Positions 36,440 through 45,680 of a DNA stretch of 64,000 nucleotides are shown piece by piece. The stretch lies in assembly GCA_021776635.1 (NCBI GenBank), contig JAJFFN010000009.1, positions 62,001-126,000 on the forward strand. The letters run 5' to 3'. Origin of the DNA: Robiginitomaculum sp. Lineage in GTDB: Bacteria > Pseudomonadota > Alphaproteobacteria > Caulobacterales > Maricaulaceae. The position numbers were made by a program, and so were the translations under genes. The notes under the pieces were generated by a model, which worked only from the letters and a program-made list of their open reading frames with translations, made no database searches and was not told the DNA's origin. The number at the start of each line of letters is the position of its first letter. Positions within the stretch are counted from its first letter, which is position 1.

Positions 36440-37069
36440 ATGCGAAAAGAAATGCCAAAACATTTTATTGTTATCTCCAGTATTGCGTTGATTTTTTCTG
36501 GAATTTTTCTGCCGGAATTTATCGGGTTTCTTCGCGTTGATTATTCGTTTTCGGGTCATTATATCAGCGAACTTGGCGCAGATAATGCAAGCTATGCTAC
36601 ACTTATGAATTGGGCAGGTTTTTTAATAGTCTCGATTTCTCTGGCGTTCCTCATTTTGAGTTTATGGAGGAATTTGGCGAAAAACTTTGTATTCCTATTG
36701 GGTTGTATAGCCGTATTTGGCGTTGCAATCGCTTATCTAGGTGCATTTGCCTTTCCGTGTGATAGCGGCTGTCCGTCTGTTGGTAGCACCAAACAAGCCG
36801 TTCACAACTTGACCGGAATTATCGAATATTTTGGCGGTATGTTCGGGTTACTATTGCTTGCCTACGGCTTTAAAAAAACGGGAGCTGGAAGACTTGCCTC
36901 CTTGGCAATTCTTGCGTTTATCTGCATGTTATTAGGGTTTACAGGCATGCTTGTCCCTGAAATGCAGGCAATGAAAGGCGCGTGGCAACGCCTAGCGGAT
37001 TATAGCTTTTTCATCTGGCTGATCATTACCGTATTTGACACAAGAAAGTTAGCTAAGATCAGAACCTAA
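36440..37069 (+). CDS. DUF998 family membrane protein
   Basis: A 209-residue membrane protein with six hydrophobic segments and the DUF998 pattern: FSGHYISELGAD in the first loop and FAFPCDSGCPSVGSTKQAVHNLTG in the third. The function of the family is unknown. The ATG at 36440 is chosen over an in-frame TTG at 36413 because GGAG lies upstream at a workable distance. It follows the tRNA gene by 58 bases and stands alone. Confidence 0.8.
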   Translation: MRKEMPKHFIVISSIALIFSGIFLPEFIGFLRVDYSFSGHYISELGADNASYATLMNWAGFLIVSISLAFLILSLWRNLAKNFVFLLGCIAVFGVAIAYLGAFAFPCDSGCPSVGSTKQAVHNLTGIIEYFGGMFGLLLLAYGFKKTGAGRLASLAILAFICMLLGFTGMLVPEMQAMKGAWQRLADYSFFIWLIITVFDTRKLAKIRT

Positions 37070-37189
37070 TAAATACTTCAATTCTACGCCTATTAAGTGT
37101 TCATAGCTAAAACCAAAGAACCACCAACTGTCGCACTTCAAACTTTAAAGGGTGATATAAATATCAATATATGAATTCACTATTCCAAT

Positions 37190-38287
37190 TTAAACCGCTA
37201 AATATTGCAGCCCCTTGATGGTGCGAATACCGAGTCCGGCTTCTTTGTTCAGAGTTATTTTAGGACCGTTAAATGTTGTGCCGCCTTTTACTGGATCAAA
37301 AGTACCAAGTGCAGGGCCGTCCAAATCTATGCGTGTGATAATACTTGCATGCGCGGCGGCGAAATGTGCGGCGGCGGAAACACTTATGGATGTCTCAAGC
37401 ATACAACCAATCATGCATTGCGCGCCATATTTTTGTGCAATACCTGCTATCCGAATTGCGTTTGAAAGACCGCCGGTTTTCATCAGTTTAATATTGATAA
37501 TGTCACAAGCTTTGCGTTCTAATAGTTCTGTGACCTGTTGCGCACTAAAGGCACTTTCATCCGCCATAACGGGCGTGCGGACACGGCTTGTGACATATTC
37601 CATACCGTCAATGTCATTAGCTTTGACGGGCTGTTCGATTAGGTCAAGCTCGACGCCTGCGCTCTCAAGTTCATCTAAAGCGCGTACTGTCTGCTCTGCG
37701 CTCCAGCCCTGATTGGCATCAAGAATAAGGGGGGCTTTACCTTTAGTTTTTGCGTAGATTGCTTCGATACGTTTTACGTCGAGAGCGATGTCTTTTCCGA
37801 CTTTTATTTTCAAGGTTTTATACCCTTGCTCAAGAGCCAACAAACTATCGGCAACCATTTTATCAACCCCGTCAACACTAATGGTTAGATCAGTAGAGAG
37901 GTGCGGGGAGCCGCCCCCGAGTGCCTTATAAAGTGGTTGGTTCTGTGCTTGAGCATTAAGGTCATAGACGGCAATTTCAGCCGCAGCTTTCGCATTCGTA
38001 TTGTGAACAATTGCGTCTTGGATACACGTTGTGATGGCGTCCAAATCAGAGATATCCATACTCATGATAGCTGGCATGATATGATAGCGCAGGGCATCAA
38101 TTATAGAACCATGCGTATCCCCCGTAATCACAGCAGTTGGTGGGGCTTCTCCGTAACCAATATTGCCAGTGTCGGTTTCGACCAACAGCACAATATCTTC
38201 GATTTTTGAAACAGTGCGCAATGCCGTTTTAAAAGGTGTCCTAAGCGGGACAGATAATTTCGCCAGTCTAAATCCTGAAATTTTCAT
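37190..38287 (-). CDS. Dipeptide epimerase (L-Ala-D/L-Glu epimerase family)
   Basis: A 365-residue enolase-superfamily enzyme of the muconate lactonizing subgroup. The catalytic lysine pair is in LKIKVGK (near residue 165) and in INIKLMKTGG (near residue 268), and the magnesium ligands are in LDANQGWS, LIEQPV and MADES. These fit the Ala-Glu dipeptide epimerases that recycle murein peptides, where the C-terminal D-G-P motif (LDGPAL) contacts the substrate. Its exact dipeptide is uncertain. The start overlaps a small upstream frame by four bases; no good ribosome binding site precedes it, suggesting coupling. Confidence 0.88.
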   Translation of the reverse strand: MKISGFRLAKLSVPLRTPFKTALRTVSKIEDIVLLVETDTGNIGYGEAPPTAVITGDTHGSIIDALRYHIMPAIMSMDISDLDAITTCIQDAIVHNTNAKAAAEIAVYDLNAQAQNQPLYKALGGGSPHLSTDLTISVDGVDKMVADSLLALEQGYKTLKIKVGKDIALDVKRIEAIYAKTKGKAPLILDANQGWSAEQTVRALDELESAGVELDLIEQPVKANDIDGMEYVTSRVRTPVMADESAFSAQQVTELLERKACDIINIKLMKTGGLSNAIRIAGIAQKYGAQCMIGCMLETSISVSAAAHFAAAHASIITRIDLDGPALGTFDPVKGGTTFNGPKITLNKEAGLGIRTIKGLQYLAV

Positions 38288-38493
38288 GCGTCAACTCGTT
38301 TGAAATGCGTTTGCCTTTGCAGCGACTGTAGCGAGAAATCAAAATCAAACTCAAGCTTTAAATTGTTGTTGTAACTTTTAGCTGCAATGAGAACCCGTAA
38401 AGTATAACTGACCCCTTTGGAACCTCTCTTTGGTATTTCCATAGCGAAGTTTTTACATCTCGCGTATATGTTTTCCCCGAATAGGATTGCCAT
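38284..38493 (-). CDS. Small hypothetical protein coupled to the epimerase gene
   Basis: A 69-residue open frame ending in an ATGA overlap with the epimerase start. The protein is basic in the middle, with no signal peptide or membrane helix, and I recognise no family. No clear ribosome binding site precedes its ATG. The overlap, and the lack of an independent ribosome binding site for the epimerase, are the only arguments that it is translated; it may be a leader or a chance frame. Confidence 0.33.
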   Translation of the reverse strand: MAILFGENIYARCKNFAMEIPKRGSKGVSYTLRVLIAAKSYNNNLKLEFDFDFSLQSLQRQTHFKRVDA

Positions 38494-38686
38494 TCACATG
38501 GATGCTGTTTGGTAATGCGCTGATTTTATTTGAGTTTCATGGCTCTGCTTATTTACCAGTCCAAGCGGTATGCACAAGAGGCATTCCCTTCGGTCACGAC
38601 GCAGATTGCCACTAAGAGGAATGTCAAAGTAGATTTGGCCCCATTGTTACGGCCTGAGTTTATGAGTACACTCCCTAACTAGAAAC

Positions 38687-40555
38687 TCATTCTGCCTTTG
38701 CCATTTCTGTTGCGACAGCCGCTATGCCAAAAGCGCGGTGATGCGGTGGTATTATGCTTTGCGCCATGGACAGCCCACCTTCAAAATCGCCGTTTTGTGC
38801 CTGATGCTGCGCTAGTTCAGCCGTTAAGGAACCAATGAGGTCCGCACTACCAATAAGGGATAAATTAGTGCGCGCTGGTGCGTAATAACCAAAGTCAATT
38901 TGCGTGCGCACAATCTCCACGCGGGCCTTAAGGTCATTGCCTTTCAAGATTTTCGTCCATTTGAACATTTTAGTCATGCCCTTTACGTCTCGAAGGGCGG
39001 CATAGCCTCGTGCTATTTGCGCATAGGCTGCTGGTCGTGCCGCTTTTGGTTTGATATGTCCAGATCGCCCTTCCGCTCGTTTTATGGACTTGCGTGCGCC
39101 GTCCACATCGCCTGCCTTGGCTTGTGCAAGTGCAATACTGACATAGGCTTTGACACGTGCCATATGGTTTTTGATATCCCCGCCGAGATCTGTCGCCATA
39201 TCATAATTCCCAGCAATAGCATATCCACCAGATACCATCGCCAAAGCATCATCTTTTCGAGATTTGTCTTGAACCGCCTCCGCGCGTGTTTGTGCATCCT
39301 TAAGTGTCGTTAGCGCTATTGCTTTATCATCGGATTGGCTGAGCGCATTTGCAACGGCAACCAGTGCGCTAATTTTGTCGTTTTGTGTACCAATAGAATT
39401 TGCTGTTGAAAGAGCGGCGGCGGCGTCACCATTTTCGGCCTGATACACAGCAATTGCCTCGACTATGTATGTGCGCCATGTTTGGCTCGCCATACCATTT
39501 GCAGTCGCCTTGGCGCCGACCAAATCACCACTGGCCGCCTGGCTTTCTCCAAACATAGCTGTGGCCAAATCACGAAATGTATCATTGCGGGGAATTGCAT
39601 CCAACAAGGCGCGGGCACGCTCCATACGACCTCCCTGTGCCAGCTGTGCAATTGTGGTCGCCATGGCAACAGATTTTTGCGCTGATGTTGCGCTCTCAAG
39701 AGCTACGAGCGCCTCTTCATACAATTTATCAATTCGGCTTAGAGGGGGCGATGTTTTTACAGGTGCAGAGAGCTCTAAAGTTCGCTCGAGTTTTCCGCTA
39801 TAGCCTTCGGTGTTAAACTGTGCGCTGTTGCCGTCATCATCTAATTGGAATGTAAAAGGAAAGGCTTTGCCGCCTGTCGTAAATGAACCGCGCAGTACAC
39901 CGTTTTCAATTCCAGCTGTCACAGGATAGGTTTGTGCTGTTTGTGCATAAAAAAGACTACCGGAAAAACCATTTGCAGTTCTTGCCAACGTTAGCCGCAC
40001 CGCATCTGAATTGAATATGCCGACATAACCTTCCGCCAGCGCTACTGCGAAGGGGTTGGATGGTGCTTTTGTTGCGAATGGGTTTTCTTGCGCCTTAGCC
40101 TCAGCTGCATAATTGTTACTGGGCGACGTTGTCACGGGTTGCACGACAGGAGGTGTGGGTTTTAACGTTACACTTTTTACAGGCGACTGTGGTGCTGATC
40201 TTTGCAGGGCATAGAAATAAATTAAACCGCCAAAATCACTTGTAAATATGACACTTGCCCCAGCTTTTTTGGCCGCAGAAACAGCCCTTTTTTCATTCTT
40301 TTTGCGCTTGAAATCAGGATGGCCCATATAGAAGCCTATGCGGGTATAGCCGCTGTTTTTCAGGGTTAGCACTTTTTGTTGGTAATCCACGCCAATAGTT
40401 GCGAATATGACCCTAGGCGTTTCACCTTTGGCAAGCGCAATGAGGTTTGGGTCAGAACTCGGGTCGAGAATTGGACGATATTTCCAAGCCTGTGCGCTCG
40501 CGCTAACGGAATAAGTAAATAAGAGTAGGCAAATAACTGCAAATATTTTTTTCAT
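38687..40555 (-). CDS. Secreted helical-repeat protein of unknown function
   Basis: A 622-residue protein with a signal peptide (about 22 residues, ending SASAQ). Residues 25-120 form a compact alpha/beta segment with IFATIGVDYQQKVLTLKNSGYTRIGFYMGHP. A Pro/Thr-rich linker follows, then a beta-rich segment (about 165-265), and the last 350 residues are tetratricopeptide-like helical hairpins rich in Ala, with the pattern A-x-x-G-D-x-x-x-A-x-x-x-A. It probably acts as a scaffold in the periplasm or on the surface. I do not recognise the full architecture. No neighbour suggests a role. Confidence 0.75.
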   Translation of the reverse strand: MKKIFAVICLLLFTYSVSASAQAWKYRPILDPSSDPNLIALAKGETPRVIFATIGVDYQQKVLTLKNSGYTRIGFYMGHPDFKRKKNEKRAVSAAKKAGASVIFTSDFGGLIYFYALQRSAPQSPVKSVTLKPTPPVVQPVTTSPSNNYAAEAKAQENPFATKAPSNPFAVALAEGYVGIFNSDAVRLTLARTANGFSGSLFYAQTAQTYPVTAGIENGVLRGSFTTGGKAFPFTFQLDDDGNSAQFNTEGYSGKLERTLELSAPVKTSPPLSRIDKLYEEALVALESATSAQKSVAMATTIAQLAQGGRMERARALLDAIPRNDTFRDLATAMFGESQAASGDLVGAKATANGMASQTWRTYIVEAIAVYQAENGDAAAALSTANSIGTQNDKISALVAVANALSQSDDKAIALTTLKDAQTRAEAVQDKSRKDDALAMVSGGYAIAGNYDMATDLGGDIKNHMARVKAYVSIALAQAKAGDVDGARKSIKRAEGRSGHIKPKAARPAAYAQIARGYAALRDVKGMTKMFKWTKILKGNDLKARVEIVRTQIDFGYYAPARTNLSLIGSADLIGSLTAELAQHQAQNGDFEGGLSMAQSIIPPHHRAFGIAAVATEMAKAE

Positions 40556-40746
40556 TGTACTTTTCCCATCTGGCTCATTGTAATAGCACCTAGATTATTG
40601 TTGGATTCTTTATGTATGTATTTAGCCTTACCGTCAATATAGGCCTCGTCAATTTCTACATCACAATATAAGGGGGCATTGAACTGCTTGGTTTATGAGT
40701 ACCTTACCTATTTATTTGCCGATCTTAAATGCAAAAACGGGGTTGT

Positions 40747-41352
40747 TTACGCGTTACCAACTTCCGCCGATAAAAATTGAGGTGTAATGCCAATTTCAGC
40801 CAAGGCCAATTCCCATTTATTAATTGGATTTTCGGTGAAAATGATGTCTTCATTTACGGGTGCGACGAGCCAACTATTGTGCATGATTTCAGCTTCTAAT
40901 TGCCCGCTTTGCCAACCGGCATAACCAAGGGCAAGTACGGCACGTTTGGGGGCATTGTCATGTGTTAAAGCCGTAAGAACAGATTTTGATGTGGTTAATG
41001 CAAGTGTGTCACTTAAAGGCAGGCTATTGTCGGTGTCAGTGAAATCACGAGAATGCAAAACAAAACCGCGCTCGGGTTCAACAGGGCCGCCGTATAAAAC
41101 TTGCGTGTCTTCATGGGTGACGGCGCCTTTGACTTCCAAATGCGGTAACATGTTGGAGAGTTTTAAATCTGGTTTTGGCCGGTTTATTATAATGCCCATA
41201 GCTTGTTCGGAGTCGTGAACACACATATAAATGACGGTTTTTCGAAATCGTTTATCCAGCATAGCCGGACTAGCAATGATGAGTTGGCCAGCTAAATAGC
41301 CATCATCCTTATTCTCAAGATTACTGGTGCCTATGTCCGTTGAATAAACCAT
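40747..41352 (-). CDS. YqgE/AlgH family protein
   Basis: A 201-residue protein of the YqgE/AlgH (DUF179) family. Diagnostic motifs are GQLIIASPAMLDKRFRKTVIYMCVHD near the N-terminus, GIIINRP, and YGGPVEPERGFVLH. Members were linked to alginate regulation in Pseudomonas, but the biochemical role is not known. It is divergent from the peroxiredoxin gene. Confidence 0.92.
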   Translation of the reverse strand: MVYSTDIGTSNLENKDDGYLAGQLIIASPAMLDKRFRKTVIYMCVHDSEQAMGIIINRPKPDLKLSNMLPHLEVKGAVTHEDTQVLYGGPVEPERGFVLHSRDFTDTDNSLPLSDTLALTTSKSVLTALTHDNAPKRAVLALGYAGWQSGQLEAEIMHNSWLVAPVNEDIIFTENPINKWELALAEIGITPQFLSAEVGNA

Positions 41353-41439
41353 AAGCTATGCTGACGCCCTCGCACATAAAAATCAAGCCCCAGCAATCTT
41401 TCTTGCAAATATTTGCGGCGCAATAAACGTTACTACACC

Positions 41440-41468
41440 TTGAAAATTACGGTAATGCTTCCTATATT
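41440..41468 (+). promoter_or_regulatory. Possible promoter of the peroxiredoxin gene
   Basis: TTGAAA (41440-41445) and TATATT (41463-41468) are separated by 17 bases, close to a sigma-70 promoter. The transcript would start near 41475, leaving a very short leader with the AAGGAG ribosome binding site at its very 5' end, which weakens the call slightly. Confidence 0.35.
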
Positions 41469-41488
41469 AAGCCTAAGGAGAAAAAATT

Positions 41489-41971
41489 ATGGGAATAAAA
41501 ATTGGGGATAAACTCCCGCAAGCTACATTTATGCATATGGGCAAAAACGGCCCTGAACCAGTTGCATCTGAGGATTTATTTGCAGGGCAAAGGGTTGCTC
41601 TATTTGCATTGCCAGGAGCGTTTACGCCGACCTGTTCTGCCAAACATTTGCCTGGCTATATGGAAAATGCCAAAGAATTAGCCGCCAAGGGTATAGATAA
41701 AATCGCCTGTTTGTCGGTCAATGATGTATTCGTCATGGATGCTTGGGGCCGTGACCAAAATGTTGGCGATAGTATCGAAATGCTTGCGGACGGGAATTGT
41801 GATTTTACAGAGGCTATCGGGCTTGAGCTTGATGGCTCAGGATTTGGTATGGGCAGGCGCTCACAGCGTTACGCCATGATTGTCAATGATGGTGTTGTCG
41901 AAGCACTAGACGTGGAAGAAGGCGGAGAGTTTCGCGTATCTTCTGCGCAGTACATGCTTGAACAAATATGA
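41489..41971 (+). CDS. Peroxiredoxin (Prx5-like)
   Basis: A 160-residue thiol peroxidase that reduces hydrogen peroxide and organic hydroperoxides. The peroxidatic cysteine is Cys49 in PGAFTPTCSAKHLPGY, and VNDVFVMDAWGRDQ is the Prx5 signature. Two more cysteines (about residues 74 and 109) might serve as the resolving residue. AAGGAG lies before the ATG. A stomatin-like gene follows after 33 bases. Confidence 0.93.
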   Translation: MGIKIGDKLPQATFMHMGKNGPEPVASEDLFAGQRVALFALPGAFTPTCSAKHLPGYMENAKELAAKGIDKIACLSVNDVFVMDAWGRDQNVGDSIEMLADGNCDFTEAIGLELDGSGFGMGRRSQRYAMIVNDGVVEALDVEEGGEFRVSSAQYMLEQI

Positions 41972-42004
41972 TTAAGCTTAAAGAATTTAGAAGAGGAAGT
42001 TAAA

Positions 42005-42919
42005 ATGGAAACAACAATTGCAATTGGAATTCTTGTTGTTTTGGCACTTGTCATTGTCAAAATGATTGTAAAATTCGTGCCTCAAGGCATGGAATACACA
42101 GTCGAGAGATTTGGACGTTATACCAGAACGCTAAAGCCAGGCTTGGGCGTACTGATGCCGTTTATTGACAAGGTTGGGTACCGTATGAATATGCGTGAGC
42201 GGGTTGTTGATATCCCGTCCCAAGATGTGATTACCAAAGACAATGCCATGGTCACTGCTGATGCGGTCGTATTTATACAGGTTATAGATGCGCGTCAGGC
42301 GGCCTATGAGGTCAATAATCTAGATAATGCCATTGTCAATTTATGTTTGACAAATGTACGTACAGTGGTTGGTGCTATGGATTTGGACGAAGTGCTTTCC
42401 CAGCGTGATGTGATTAACGCGCAATTGCTCGGTGTTATTGACGCGGCGACGGACCCTTGGGGGGTTAAGGTAACCCGTATTGAGATTAAAGACTTGTCGC
42501 CGCCGCACGATATTACCCAAGCCATGAATAAACAGATGATAGCTGAACGTGAAAAGCGTGCGGAAATCCTGGAAGCTGAAGGCCAAAAACAATCGGCTAT
42601 TCTACGCGCTGAGGGTGAAAAAGAAGCCGCCATCCGCGAGGCTGAAGGCCGTAAACAAGCCGTCTTCCTTGATTCCGAAGCTCGTGAACGGGAAGCTCTG
42701 GCCGAAGCAAAAGCCACCGAAATGGTCTCAACAGCCATTTCCAAAGGTGATGTCAACGCCATTAACTACTTTATCGCACAGGATTATGTCACCGCTTTTA
42801 AAGCCTTGGCCACCTCACCCAACCAAAGTACGGTTATTGTGCCAGCAGAATTGTCTGGCCTTGCCTCAACCGTTGGCGGCTTGGAAGCTTTGCTAAACGC
42901 CGGCAAGAACAAGAAATAG
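42005..42919 (+). CDS. SPFH/Band 7 (stomatin-like) membrane protein
   Basis: A 304-residue protein with one N-terminal membrane helix (about residues 3-22), an SPFH domain (VPQGMEYTVERFGRYTRTLKPGLGVLMPFIDKVG onward) and a coiled-coil region rich in Glu and Ala (about residues 175-240). Such proteins form ring-like membrane scaffolds and regulate proteases in membrane microdomains. It pairs with the NfeD-like gene 10 bases downstream, the standard stomatin operon partner. AGAGGAAG precedes the ATG. Confidence 0.93.
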   Translation: METTIAIGILVVLALVIVKMIVKFVPQGMEYTVERFGRYTRTLKPGLGVLMPFIDKVGYRMNMRERVVDIPSQDVITKDNAMVTADAVVFIQVIDARQAAYEVNNLDNAIVNLCLTNVRTVVGAMDLDEVLSQRDVINAQLLGVIDAATDPWGVKVTRIEIKDLSPPHDITQAMNKQMIAEREKRAEILEAEGQKQSAILRAEGEKEAAIREAEGRKQAVFLDSEAREREALAEAKATEMVSTAISKGDVNAINYFIAQDYVTAFKALATSPNQSTVIVPAELSGLASTVGGLEALLNAGKNKK

Positions 42920-42929
42920 GAGCGCATTG

Positions 42930-43391
42930 ATGGATAATACTCTGGTACAATTTTTAAGCGAAATGGGTGGTATACACTGGTTGATTTTGGCATTCGGCTT
43001 ATTGGTTGCCGAGGTGCTAACAGGGACGAGTTATTTGCTTTGGCCTGCGGTGGCGGCATTGATCGTTGGGGTGGTTGCATTAATCCTGCCTATTGGACCC
43101 GAAATGCAGTTCTTGCTTTTTGCAATAATGACAGCTGTTCTTCTATTTGTTGGTCACAAATATGTCCGCCCACGCGTAAAAGGTGGAGAACCGTCTGATT
43201 TGAATGATCGGGCGCGTTCTATGGTCGGCATGCGGGTCAAAGCGGTCGCAGATTTTGACACGGGGCGTGGCCGTGTCCATGTAGGGGACACCCAATGGCG
43301 TGCCGCCATGGACAAAGGCAATGCCAAAGGTGGTGATGAGTTACGCGTGATGTCAGTTAAAGGTACAACGCTTACGGTAGAACCAATTTAA
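42930..43391 (+). CDS. NfeD family membrane protein
   Basis: A 153-residue short-form NfeD protein: two or three membrane helices in the first 80 residues, then an OB-fold domain (from about residue 90, MVGMRVKAVADFDTGRGRVHVGDTQWRA). It is the usual partner of the stomatin-like protein upstream. The ATG at 42930 is supported by AGGAG 7 bases ahead; the preceding TTG is not needed. Confidence 0.9.
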   Translation: MDNTLVQFLSEMGGIHWLILAFGLLVAEVLTGTSYLLWPAVAALIVGVVALILPIGPEMQFLLFAIMTAVLLFVGHKYVRPRVKGGEPSDLNDRARSMVGMRVKAVADFDTGRGRVHVGDTQWRAAMDKGNAKGGDELRVMSVKGTTLTVEPI

Positions 43392-43434
43392 ATCAGGGAT
43401 AAACCCTAGTTTAATCAAGGATAAACCCTAGTTC
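43391..43434. repeat. 22-bp tandem repeat between nfeD and rnhA
   Basis: Two adjacent 22-bp units (43391-43412 and 43413-43434) differ at two positions; each contains GATAAACCCTAGTT. The first copy has AGGG and CCCT arms about a 5-base loop. They fill most of the gap between the convergent nfeD and rnhA genes. They could mark transcript ends or a replication-slippage duplication. Confidence 0.7.
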
Positions 43435-43454
43435 AAAAACTTCTTAGCCCAGCT

Positions 43455-43925
43455 TTACTTGCCAGCAGACCTTGGTACGCCGCGCCGAGCCAATTCATCG
43501 GCGCGTTCATTGCCCGCGTCCCCTGCATGTCCTTTGACCCATTGCCAGTTTATGGACTTGCCTTGTCGTTCTTTGTCTAATCTCTGCCAGAGATCTTTGT
43601 TGAGCACTGTTTTTTTGTCGGATTTTTTCCAACTTCGGCTTTTCCAACCGTCTATCCATTTTGTAATGCCATCGAGCAAATATTTGCTGTCTGTCCAAAG
43701 CTCAATCTCGCCTAAATAGTCAGGTTTTACGGCTTGCAGTGCTTTAATTGCTGCCATCATTTCCATGCGGTTGTTTGTCGTATCATCTTCGCCGCCCCAT
43801 AGTTCTTTCTCGCGGCCTTTAAAAATCAACAATGCACCCCAGCCACCAGGACCAGGATTGCCCGAGCATGCACCGTCCGTATAAATGACGAGTTTTTTGG
43901 CGGATTTTTTGCTAGAGTGCGGCAT
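43455..43925 (-). CDS. rnhA: Ribonuclease HI
   Basis: A 156-residue RNase H that removes RNA from RNA/DNA hybrids. The four acidic catalytic positions are in [33 protein letters not shown] and [10 protein letters not shown]. The ATG at 43925 shares one base with the ispH stop (TGATG), so the two are translated in series. Length and sequence match the E. coli type. Confidence 0.96.
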   Translation of the reverse strand: MPHSSKKSAKKLVIYTDGACSGNPGPGGWGALLIFKGREKELWGGEDDTTNNRMEMMAAIKALQAVKPDYLGEIELWTDSKYLLDGITKWIDGWKSRSWKKSDKKTVLNKDLWQRLDKERQGKSINWQWVKGHAGDAGNERADELARRGVPRSAGK

Positions 43926-44926
43926 CAACTCGTTTCTCGAAGCTCTTTAGCCTGAAGTTCTTTGTCTCGACGGTCTTTGGCCCTAAGCTCTTTAGGTAGG
44001 CGAAATACGACATTTTCTTTTGTAACTTCAACGGGCTCTATGGTGAGTTGATAACGGGCCTTTAGGGCAGCAATCACGCTGTCCGTAAGATTTTCAGGGG
44101 CGCTCGCGCCAGCGGATAACCCTAAAGTTTTCACACCGGCCAATATATCCCAATTTATTGCTTCAGCATCAGCAATTAACAATGCTGTGTTTGCACCCGC
44201 CTTATGACCAACTTCGACCAAGCGCAAAGAATTTGATGAATTATCGCCGCCGATTACCAATAAAAGCTCACAACGTTTTGCGATCGCTTTAATGGCGGTT
44301 TGTCGGTTGGTTGTCGCGTAACAAATGTCTTCTTTGTGTGGCATAGCCATATTGGGAAAGCGCGTTTTTAGCACAGCTATAATACCAGCCGTATCATCAA
44401 CCGATAAAGTGGTTTGCGTGACAATAGCTATATTGTTCGGGTTTTCAGCTTTGTAAGCGTGGGCATCATCTTCAGTTTCGATTAGGGTAATGGCACCGCC
44501 TGCCAATTGCCCCATTGTACCAATGACTTCCGGGTGACCTTTGTGACCGATTAACAAAATCTCACGGCCCATAGCATAATGACGTTCTGCTTCAATATGG
44601 ACTTTGGAGACCAGAGGACAGGTGGCATCAAAATAAATCATGTCACGCGCACGGGCCGTCTCTGGCACACGTTTGGGGACGCCATGGGCCGAAAACACCA
44701 CGGGACGATCATTGGGGCAGTCATCTAATTCATCAACAAAAACTGCGCCCATTTTTTCAAGTCGTTCAACAACATGTCGGTTGTGAACAATTTCGTGGCG
44801 TACAAATACGGGTGCCCCATGTTTAGCTATGGCTTGTTCAACAATTTGTATGGCTCTATCCACGCCCGCGCAAAATCCACGAGGACTGGCGAGCAATAAT
44901 GTAAGAGCGGGTTTGTTTTTTAACAT
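43925..44926 (-). CDS. ispH: 4-hydroxy-3-methylbut-2-enyl diphosphate reductase
   Basis: A 333-residue iron-sulfur enzyme that makes IPP and DMAPP in the last step of the MEP isoprenoid pathway. The three cluster cysteines are in [20 protein letters not shown] and [11 protein letters not shown]. The start at 44926 is preferred because family members begin just before the PRGFC motif; a GTG at 44986 and an ATG at 44956 would add 20 or 10 residues. A short repetitive tail (E/K-L-R/Q-A-K-D/E) ends the protein. rnhA follows with a one-base overlap. Confidence 0.94.
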   Translation of the reverse strand: MLKNKPALTLLLASPRGFCAGVDRAIQIVEQAIAKHGAPVFVRHEIVHNRHVVERLEKMGAVFVDELDDCPNDRPVVFSAHGVPKRVPETARARDMIYFDATCPLVSKVHIEAERHYAMGREILLIGHKGHPEVIGTMGQLAGGAITLIETEDDAHAYKAENPNNIAIVTQTTLSVDDTAGIIAVLKTRFPNMAMPHKEDICYATTNRQTAIKAIAKRCELLLVIGGDNSSNSLRLVEVGHKAGANTALLIADAEAINWDILAGVKTLGLSAGASAPENLTDSVIAALKARYQLTIEPVEVTKENVVFRLPKELRAKDRRDKELQAKELRETS

Positions 44927-45080
44927 TAAATTCTCATTAGACACGCTAAGCGCCATTGCAGATGTGTGAAATAACGGATAAACCACATAGCAGACTTGAA
45001 CCGTGCTCGCTATAGCTTATACGGTGTGCTTATAACTTTAAAAATTTCAAACTCTGAATATGAATAAGACAGGAATATCA

Positions 45081-45674
45081 ATGCTAAACATTACACAATT
45101 TTCAAAAATAGCTTTGGCATCACTATTTGTTGCTTGCATTGGCTTATCAGGATGTCAAACGGCAAAAACAATCTTGGCTGTGGGTGAGGAAACGGAGAAA
45201 AATCCGGGTCCATGCCCAGTCGCATTTTCCTTGTACGAAGCTTCTAGGCTCGTGGAATTTCACGGCGATGAAACCTTCGCAAATGTTGGATTCACGGCTG
45301 AAATAGACAAAGTTCGCAGTTTATGCCGATATGTAGGTGATCAGCCAATACGTGCTGATTTAACATTGGATATTGCATTTGGGCGCGGCCCTGCTGCCAA
45401 TGGGGCAACGGCTACTTACGAATATTTTGTAGCCGTAACGCGCAAAGATATTGAAATCATTGAAAAAGAAGTTTTTCCAATTACTGTTACGTTCCCGCAG
45501 GGTGTAAATATAGTTGAGCTTACGGAAAATGTGGGTGAAATCATCATCCCGCGAGCAAATGAAAATACATCGGGCGCAAATTTTGAAATAGTTGTTGGAT
45601 TTGAACTCACGAAAGAACAATTAGTGTTCAACGCTGAGGGTAAGCGTTTTCGCGTATCCGCAGGCCAAAATTAG
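45081..45674 (+). CDS. Hypothetical lipoprotein
   Basis: A 197-residue predicted lipoprotein (signal of about 24 residues, lipobox GLSGC). The mature part predicts a beta-sandwich and includes CPVAFSLYEASRLVEF and the segment IRADLTLDIAFGRGPAANG. I recall similar uncharacterised lipoproteins in other alphaproteobacteria, but no function. The ATG at 45081 is preferred because AGGA lies at a good distance; the in-frame ATG at 45060 has no such site. It ends 6 bases before argS. Confidence 0.75.
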   Translation: MLNITQFSKIALASLFVACIGLSGCQTAKTILAVGEETEKNPGPCPVAFSLYEASRLVEFHGDETFANVGFTAEIDKVRSLCRYVGDQPIRADLTLDIAFGRGPAANGATATYEYFVAVTRKDIEIIEKEVFPITVTFPQGVNIVELTENVGEIIIPRANENTSGANFEIVVGFELTKEQLVFNAEGKRFRVSAGQN

Positions 45675-45680
45675 ATAGCC

